A DNA stretch of 64,000 nt from Bacteroidota bacterium. Lineage in GTDB: Bacteria; Bacteroidota; Bacteroidia; Bacteroidales; FEN-979. Below, one piece after another: positions 63,901 through 64,000 of this stretch. Within the stretch, counting starts at the first letter, position 1; the number at the start of each line of letters is the position of its first letter. The notes under the pieces were generated by a model that was not told the DNA's origin, did not search any database, and saw only the letters and a program-made list of their open reading frames with translations. The position numbers and the translations under genes are program-made. Where the stretch lies: NCBI GenBank assembly GCA_026391715.1, contig JAPLDO010000148.1, positions 8,605-72,604 on the forward strand. The letters run 5' to 3'.

Positions 63901-64000
63901 CCGGCGTAAGCAATACATCTACCGCGCAAAACCCTACGCATATATTCAGCGGCAGCGGCGCTTTCATAGTTCATCTGATTGTTACCAATTCAAACGGATG
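48993..64000 (+). CDS. Giant secreted SprB-repeat/PKD-repeat surface protein (3' end outside window)
   Basis: One frame stays open from the ATG at 48993 to the right edge: at least 5,002 codons with no stop. A GGAGGA at 48981-48986, unusual in Bacteroidota, supports this start. The product has a signal peptide (MKNSYIGFLLFTVLFFYGNH), an N-terminal surface-protein region (YWVGGPGSWGEPFHWSTTSG, residues about 20-510, parallel-strand-like), then about 14 SprB-type repeats (residues about 510-1640, GTYSVTVTD) and about 39 PKD repeats (WxWNFGD... NPTHIF ... VTN.NGC). SprB proteins are T9SS-exported gliding adhesins; PKD proteins are large surface adhesins or stalks. Two Cys per repeat suggest disulfides. 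The sorting domain should lie beyond the window. The function is inferred as an extended adhesin. Confidence 0.92.
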   Translation, partial: MKNSYIGFLLFTVLFFYGNHSLGQDTLYWVGGPGSWGEPFHWSTTSGGSTGSIIPGQTTSVVFDGNSFTGNALFKFDQGTAPFITTCECNDMIWRNIPFQITLAGSKPIFIFGMLQYLPNMDFNFTGQTTFAAVNKTVTIKTAGKSIPAGAIFDGNNGHFNLLDDFYVLGNFDINSGHVITNNHNVKCYRFNSAPVNPLNIRSIDLGSSLLTIRSMNNLTNISSRITHVNSSMKVYSSGASKILFTGDITEPGNLCTFDAADSLKFDNIEFMTNGELIAQHDTFNDALFRANGTLHVDTCIFDSVEIYQLGLAYSNKCIYNRFLFSTHPYCGCGDCRNIDYGWLQGNDNQINYMVHFNHNGTIKGNNNYADSCRFEANGNLLSGSNEFNKVMMRRIWSYGCSCPAYSKDTLTIEKNKIQTIHDTIILFGEYHCEHTRITSNDNLLQGTIATNRPQFIDYIEIKGVNGNILIPPAAPDTAKRSIDLGNNSNWYFKNNYIPLEDSLTEVINVSPCSFNTNGVVTIWGKGGEMPYTFYRYTGSGNCSGGYSANNPPTNNVFTGLGKGTYQFKIMDAYGCESVSVNETVGGPTPVIINSVTVTPIPCYKDPPNINGTILIHATGGTGAHEYYLEPRPWQTDSVFNDVALGERHIQVRDALGCLSSHDTIMMTQRAELFLIIAPVDLVKCWGDSTGKIKIRVWGGTPPYNVLIEPVAPIVHPQNPINDIILAPNPSIWKEYLLYAGNYHIKITDGNGCIMEDYRNVFENARMEFTYVKTTVTVGSSTTYCLDVTPTGGIPQYTHHWNNGATTSMACGLIPGTWCDTITDSQGCRDTACILIEPLAIQPIPPDTVCFGMTNGSTCVTAYGGSTPYGYHWSNNTTQSCLINVNPGTYSVTVTDASGGVVLGSAIIYENPQITATFTRDTVSCGGGSDGSITITPSGGTPYLNPPEYSFLWSNGSTTNVASGLTAGLYSVTVTDSIGCPQAFSVVLPEPPPINIGFKTYSNCVTYSAEALVSGGNSPYAYFWSGGQTTNPASGLSPGTYTVTVTDVKSCSKTASVNVSALAVTTISTNVACFGACDGTATATASGGNLPYIITWRNSSNIIVIPSETTPVSGKIINLCPGDYTVTVVDSNNCQISKIVTISQPANPLAITTLTYTAMLDCFGDCDGVAAVFASGGTAPYTYLWENSATPGYIIGTAQNISGLCAGTYCVTVTDVRGCFVNSCFSILQPSQILFSFTKTDINCFTNGDVGQITIQNVTGGTPPYVYTIQCPSGTYLASPVFTGLPPGNYNLGVMDSKGCKSSCTPVPIIRPDSISIIFNPVNNPTGSGLNNGSITSSASGGVPPFIHYWFDSDGILIQQDAATTSTIQNLFAGAYCDSVVDANNCFNKKCTTLYQPAALIIIVDSSNISCFGERDGWIELTISGGVPPYSVLYNGQTTILSSPPFIFRIQDLPAGNYTFVVTDNNMNNAVKTVIIIEPDPVIINFEAHDVCFGSTDGWIKATPLQGTPPYTYLWSNGETTNQINNLTPNLWYYLTVTDLRACRARDSVFLPENPQLFVHINNVDSTVCKGNSIQMNVDGFGGIYPYTYSWLPTAGVVNPDQLEPLITPVFSETYVITMTDTKGCAAKDSITIGIDSIPHAAFTFQNICQSLEVHFTSQSTGNGSGIYEYLWDFGDGYQSSEINPVHTYIMVGSYNVSLTVKNYSECTDYTMDTVYVNPVIQVDFSADTVCLGAETRFTGYSLNPGTVVDYGKWYFDDLNPITVQPWVPVMLHQFTYSGMHSVRLDLFDNTGCSEGITKPVLVKSAPQVDFTYNWGCTSDTVKFTGQSSGAGGPAFWYWDFGDPPSGAANHAYIQNPSHVYNSPGLYHVTLKVTGANTCDNSATKSFYYDKSPNAAFNWSSPCFGSETHFTDQSYASTGLLIMWQWNFGDPNTGPMNTSSLQNPSHTFSAPGTYQVKLKVYDNGLCYDSLIREVVIFASPTAGFNVTEGCVGEFTEFHDISVDPGSLINHWHWDFGDGNTMSYGSFTDPVIHPYAVSGQYVVVLTVTDTNGCSNLYTKFVNVHPLPTVMFQFNPACANQTTYFTDFSSGSGSPVISWYWDFGDFTPTSTVQNPTHTYTTPGLYPVTLCVTNAANCSSCNTQTISVSPSPVADFTAEAVCKDSPTHFNNLSYCMGDNIVSWQWDFGDGSPTSNVQWPVHTFTSAGTFSVSLIVTSLHGCISTVVKPVIVHDRPVANFSWNQTGGQNCFTPGVSTQFTDLSTIVGGNLLSSWLWDFGDGNYGNTQNPVHQYSSTGVYYVTLTVFDINGCQNSIIKQVILAEKPIASFSHTITNCDEVCFTDASVGSGASIQSWFWDFGDPASGVQNFSTQQNPCHIYYTPVTQTYSIRLIVTNANGCSDTLDLPVTVSKPVPDFATVNQPCQGVATEFQDLSVSAGNFISAWIWDFGDPGSASNTSTDQNPIHIYTSVGTKYVTLTVTNGNGCTSNIGKPIEVSYPPQANWDFDRPNCFPNPTEFRDISMAQGSISIVSWDWNFGDGTPHSTLKDPVHSYLLEGTYPVTLTVVNANGCENYITKPFFNFRGPAAAFISDPVSKCIKEIVTFTDQSSPAFGNIVSWNWDFGDLSSHSTIQNPGHVYAAAGIFTVKLIVIDERGCADSVSQTITVNDLPATDFIADTACLGSETHFTNQTSGSNLSWLWNFGEPTSGVFNTSTLENPVHQYSSPGDYFVQLTVTNSNSCRKDTVKKITVVPLPMVNFSNSSPCSGEAVHFTDESTIYQGTVSEWKWNFGDGTGDFLGQNPTHTFINPGPYNVTLTITTTGNCPPTSATKQILIKSAPIADFAVSSLCVGQVQFNDMTNQNGGTSLISWDWNFGDPLSGPSNLSQLQNPIHIYTTPGSYLVSLIVANTDGCRDTLTSQVTVLPLPAVDFTAGLSCVSDTTCFVVNTVVTNIGAITAFAWDLNGDGSIESYDQNPCHVYPTSGTVNVTLTVTDTSGCKNSITHAINVKPPPIADFNTAGANCSNDSIRFINHSTCSSGYITQWIWNFGDGTSDVTVNFPANPNVAHLYNGLGPYTVKLTVESSLGCRNVKTQIITPAPSPLAIFNHSEPCLSQAVQFTDLSSPNGGGIISYWEWNFGDPASLANNTSLLQNPAHIFSALGNYQVKLTVTNSNGCKKDTTIGVTIKPLPGGDFSWQTSCVNQPVQFTVNPAVTNIPVLTAHHWDFGDGQTSDDLNPVHLYLNTGNFTVILTITDTSGCSSHISHVLNIEPQPTAFFSNPGTTCSNDSVAFTNLSTTTFGYIQKWEWDFGDGSPHEIVLFPNNPNVKKRYLLEGTYLVSLTVTNSHGCYHTYSHDVTVIPTPVANFHYADTCAKTLVHFTDASFPNGAGNNVSWTWDFGDPTSGIDNSSALQNPTHIFTAGNATYEVRLIVVNFNNCSDTIIKSVFIRPAPPVDFTFDPTCLNKLVDFTANLTIMLPATISSWDWDFGDGSAHSTNPGSASHLYLAAGVYQAVLTVVDTTGCSNSLTKTVYIVPAPIPAFTFTSATCDSMPVQFTDQSLIPAGFPGHITSWTWRWGDGSVTTISSPESPNVSHVFPGGVYHFNVWLTVTSSYGCIDSIGKPVTLIPKPTSAFEVSPGTPTCAAQSVQFNDLSAQNGGGIISLWSWNFGDAGSGVNNVSALQNPLHTFTGSGVYLVTLITRNLNNCADTVIKSITINQPPFANFSADTACAGNHMTFTDLSAANSGGGIISHLWNFGDGNTSTLVNPTNIYSAHGVYNVTLTVVNSNGCQHDTVKQVIVSPKPIPGFTSTSPACDSTFVHFTDQSVLPSGTLGFINKWIWTWGDGTSRTIISPESPNVSHLFPAGQYSFTVKLRVVTNSGCTDSISQPIQLIPRPVVSFEALPGSPACANQPVQFNDLSQTNGGGNIAGWLWNFGDPGSGSNNLSNLQNPTHNFATAATYNVALTVTNANGCSRSATLPVIVAVKPVANFIADTACAGGATQFTDASVSPGSLISSYAWNFGDGGSSNLQSPLHTFAAYGIYNVTLTVVNSNGCIHSVTKQVMVHPRPVPSFTVSQACCIGSPVTFTDHSFLPSGFSGYIKKWIWNFGDGTLPEVVTYPDPPNVTHTFAGASTSHNVRLTVISTSNCADSLEITVNSIPSPVANFSKPGATCLNQPVQFNDLSQTNGGGSIQTWSWNFGDPGSGANNFSTLQNPTHIFSTTMPYTVTLVVTSANGCSNTHDTVVTIHPLPVANFTNTSACQSYPVTFSDASTPAPAILSHSWNFGDGGVSTLASPQHIFTSYGNFLVTLTVTDTNGCIHSKSKTVTVNPKPVVDFSVAEVRCVGTPVSFTDNSFVPVGYSGTISGWLWNFDDGNTSTNPNPVHTFTGVGPSYNVKLRVTLTTGCIDSIVKPVNLIPSPIANFSHSSALCKNQPIQFTDLSLTNGGSALQNWSWNFGDPGSGTNNTSNLQNPTHIFASAGSYSVILMVENVNGCQKYDTVPVTINILPIAGFDASGSCQGNPFTFTNTSTANAASYTSSWNFGDGGTSVAQSPQHTYSAYGNYSVTLTIVNSNGCTHSVTTPVVVYPKPVAGFTFSPTSCAGSPVSFTDQSYMPTGFTGSISSWAWDFGDATTSTLPNPTHTYTGAATAYLVRLTVTSTHGCTGFIEKPVALIPAPVANFTHTGPLCANQPVQFTDLSQINGGTAIQSWSWNFDDPLSGANNTSTNQNPTHSFSGASDYHVILIVTNVNGCKDTLLPYPQISTTARPLAKFKADTACQGGYTHFTDSSTTISGTIVSHFWEFGDGTNSTAVNPSHLYATTGVFNVKLTVANSLGCQKDTIIPVTVLGKPIASFTYASPNCAGDSVQFNDFSTTPHGYIKKWVWNFGDGTPVVPIIFPQPQNIKHAFANGGTYNVTLTITTTDNCETQKVNTVQIGFRPYANFSFSANACPAQPVQFTDLSQLNGGPVLTNWNWNFGDPTTGVSNTSTAQNPTHIFSGSGAFIVHLIVTNSNG
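50521..53910 (+). repeat. SprB-type repeat array (about 14 copies)
   Basis: Each unit is 70-95 residues, with a Cys near the start (xxCFG, xxCYKD), a G-G-T/V-P-P-Y core, W-S/x-N/D-G, and the closing G-x-Y-x-V-x-V-T-D-x-x-G-C. The closing motif is seen at least ten times. The last unit (53660-53910) is diverged and marks the switch to PKD repeats. Confidence 0.85.
53911..64000 (+). repeat. PKD-repeat array (about 39 copies, continuing past the window)
   Basis: The core W-x-W-[ND]-F-G-[DE] recurs every 240-285 bases from about 54,005 to 63,870, two copies being degenerate (54,247 Y-F-D-D; 57,850 D-L-N-G-D-G). Each unit begins V-A-N-F or similar, has one Cys 6-8 residues later and ends N-G-C. 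I counted the cores by eye. Confidence 0.9.
57490..64000 (+). repeat. Three-unit higher-order repeat of PKD domains, period about 786 bases
   Basis: Three unit types alternate: one with PVQFTDLS ... FGDPGSG.NN.S.LQNPTHIF, one ending in NSNGC.HSVTK and an A-type with longer F-G-D-G-T ... PNV.H. The first type recurs at about 57,585, 58,370, 59,150, 59,955, 60,750, 61,545, 62,320, 63,090 and 63,870: nine copies, eight steps of 770-805 bases. Before 57.5 kb the order is not regular. Confidence 0.8.

Noticed and set aside
57490-64000. CRISPR-like array
   Set aside because: The regular spacing (about 262 bases and a 786-base period) comes from protein-coding PKD units; there are no 25-40 base direct repeats with unique spacers.

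Overview
The window is from a Bacteroidota genome, most likely a Bacteroidales-like heterotroph; the order is inferred, not proven. The signs are type IX secretion (T9SS) sorting domains, a PorP/SprF-family protein, a giant SprB/PKD-repeat surface protein, an S46 dipeptidyl-peptidase, two-subunit methylmalonyl-CoA mutase, flexirubin-type biosynthetic genes and promoters of the TTTG-N19-TAnnTTTG type. Coding density is high in most of the window.

Layout. 0-5.1 kb: the broken end of a T9SS cargo gene, a PorP/SprF protein, a secreted zinc phospholipase C-like protein and a secreted-protein remnant. 5.2-5.3 kb: tRNA-Arg(ACG) with a terminator. 5.6-12.6 kb: a co-directional biosynthetic cluster of aromatic ammonia-lyase, ketoreductase, ketosynthase, ACP, LpxL-type acyltransferase, B12-binding radical SAM enzyme, hotdog dehydratase and a small HTH-like protein. 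It resembles a stripped-down flexirubin/aryl-polyene pathway with an added radical SAM step. 12.7-16.8 kb: a radical SAM/SPASM protein with repeat DNA translated inside it, a YtxH/holin-like envelope set, an AI-2E family permease and a T9SS cargo. 17-23 kb: an inositol monophosphatase family enzyme, a decayed macro-domain gene, a DUF6922/AbiEii toxin-antitoxin pair, a second AI-2E permease and a copper P-type ATPase.

23-48.6 kb is mostly housekeeping: PAP2 phosphatase, Obg, adenylate kinase, HPRT, PurE (with an in-frame stop), O-methyltransferase, M16 protease, a six-gene minus-strand run in which methylmalonyl-CoA mutase subunits flank a two-component system and a porin-like protein, an SDR, a DPP11-like peptidase, a TrmB lacking its SAM-binding loop, an HU/SPOR protein, KdsB, a deoxynucleoside kinase, a GH3 protein, a response regulator, YebC, an Ig-like lipoprotein and an ArsR-type regulator. 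49.0-64.0 kb: one uninterrupted reading frame of at least 5,002 codons that runs off the right edge. It carries an N-terminal surface-protein region, about 14 SprB-type repeats, then about 39 PKD repeats, the last 6.5 kb arranged as a three-unit higher-order repeat.

Three themes recur. Several conserved genes carry lesions: purE stop, trmB and mutB in-frame deletions, macro-domain and RhuM pseudogenes, a broken T9SS tail. Heptamer and octamer microsatellites are scattered between genes and in places enter reading frames. Surface and secretion genes are prominent. Assignments rest on reading the sequence and on knowledge of families; no database search was run.
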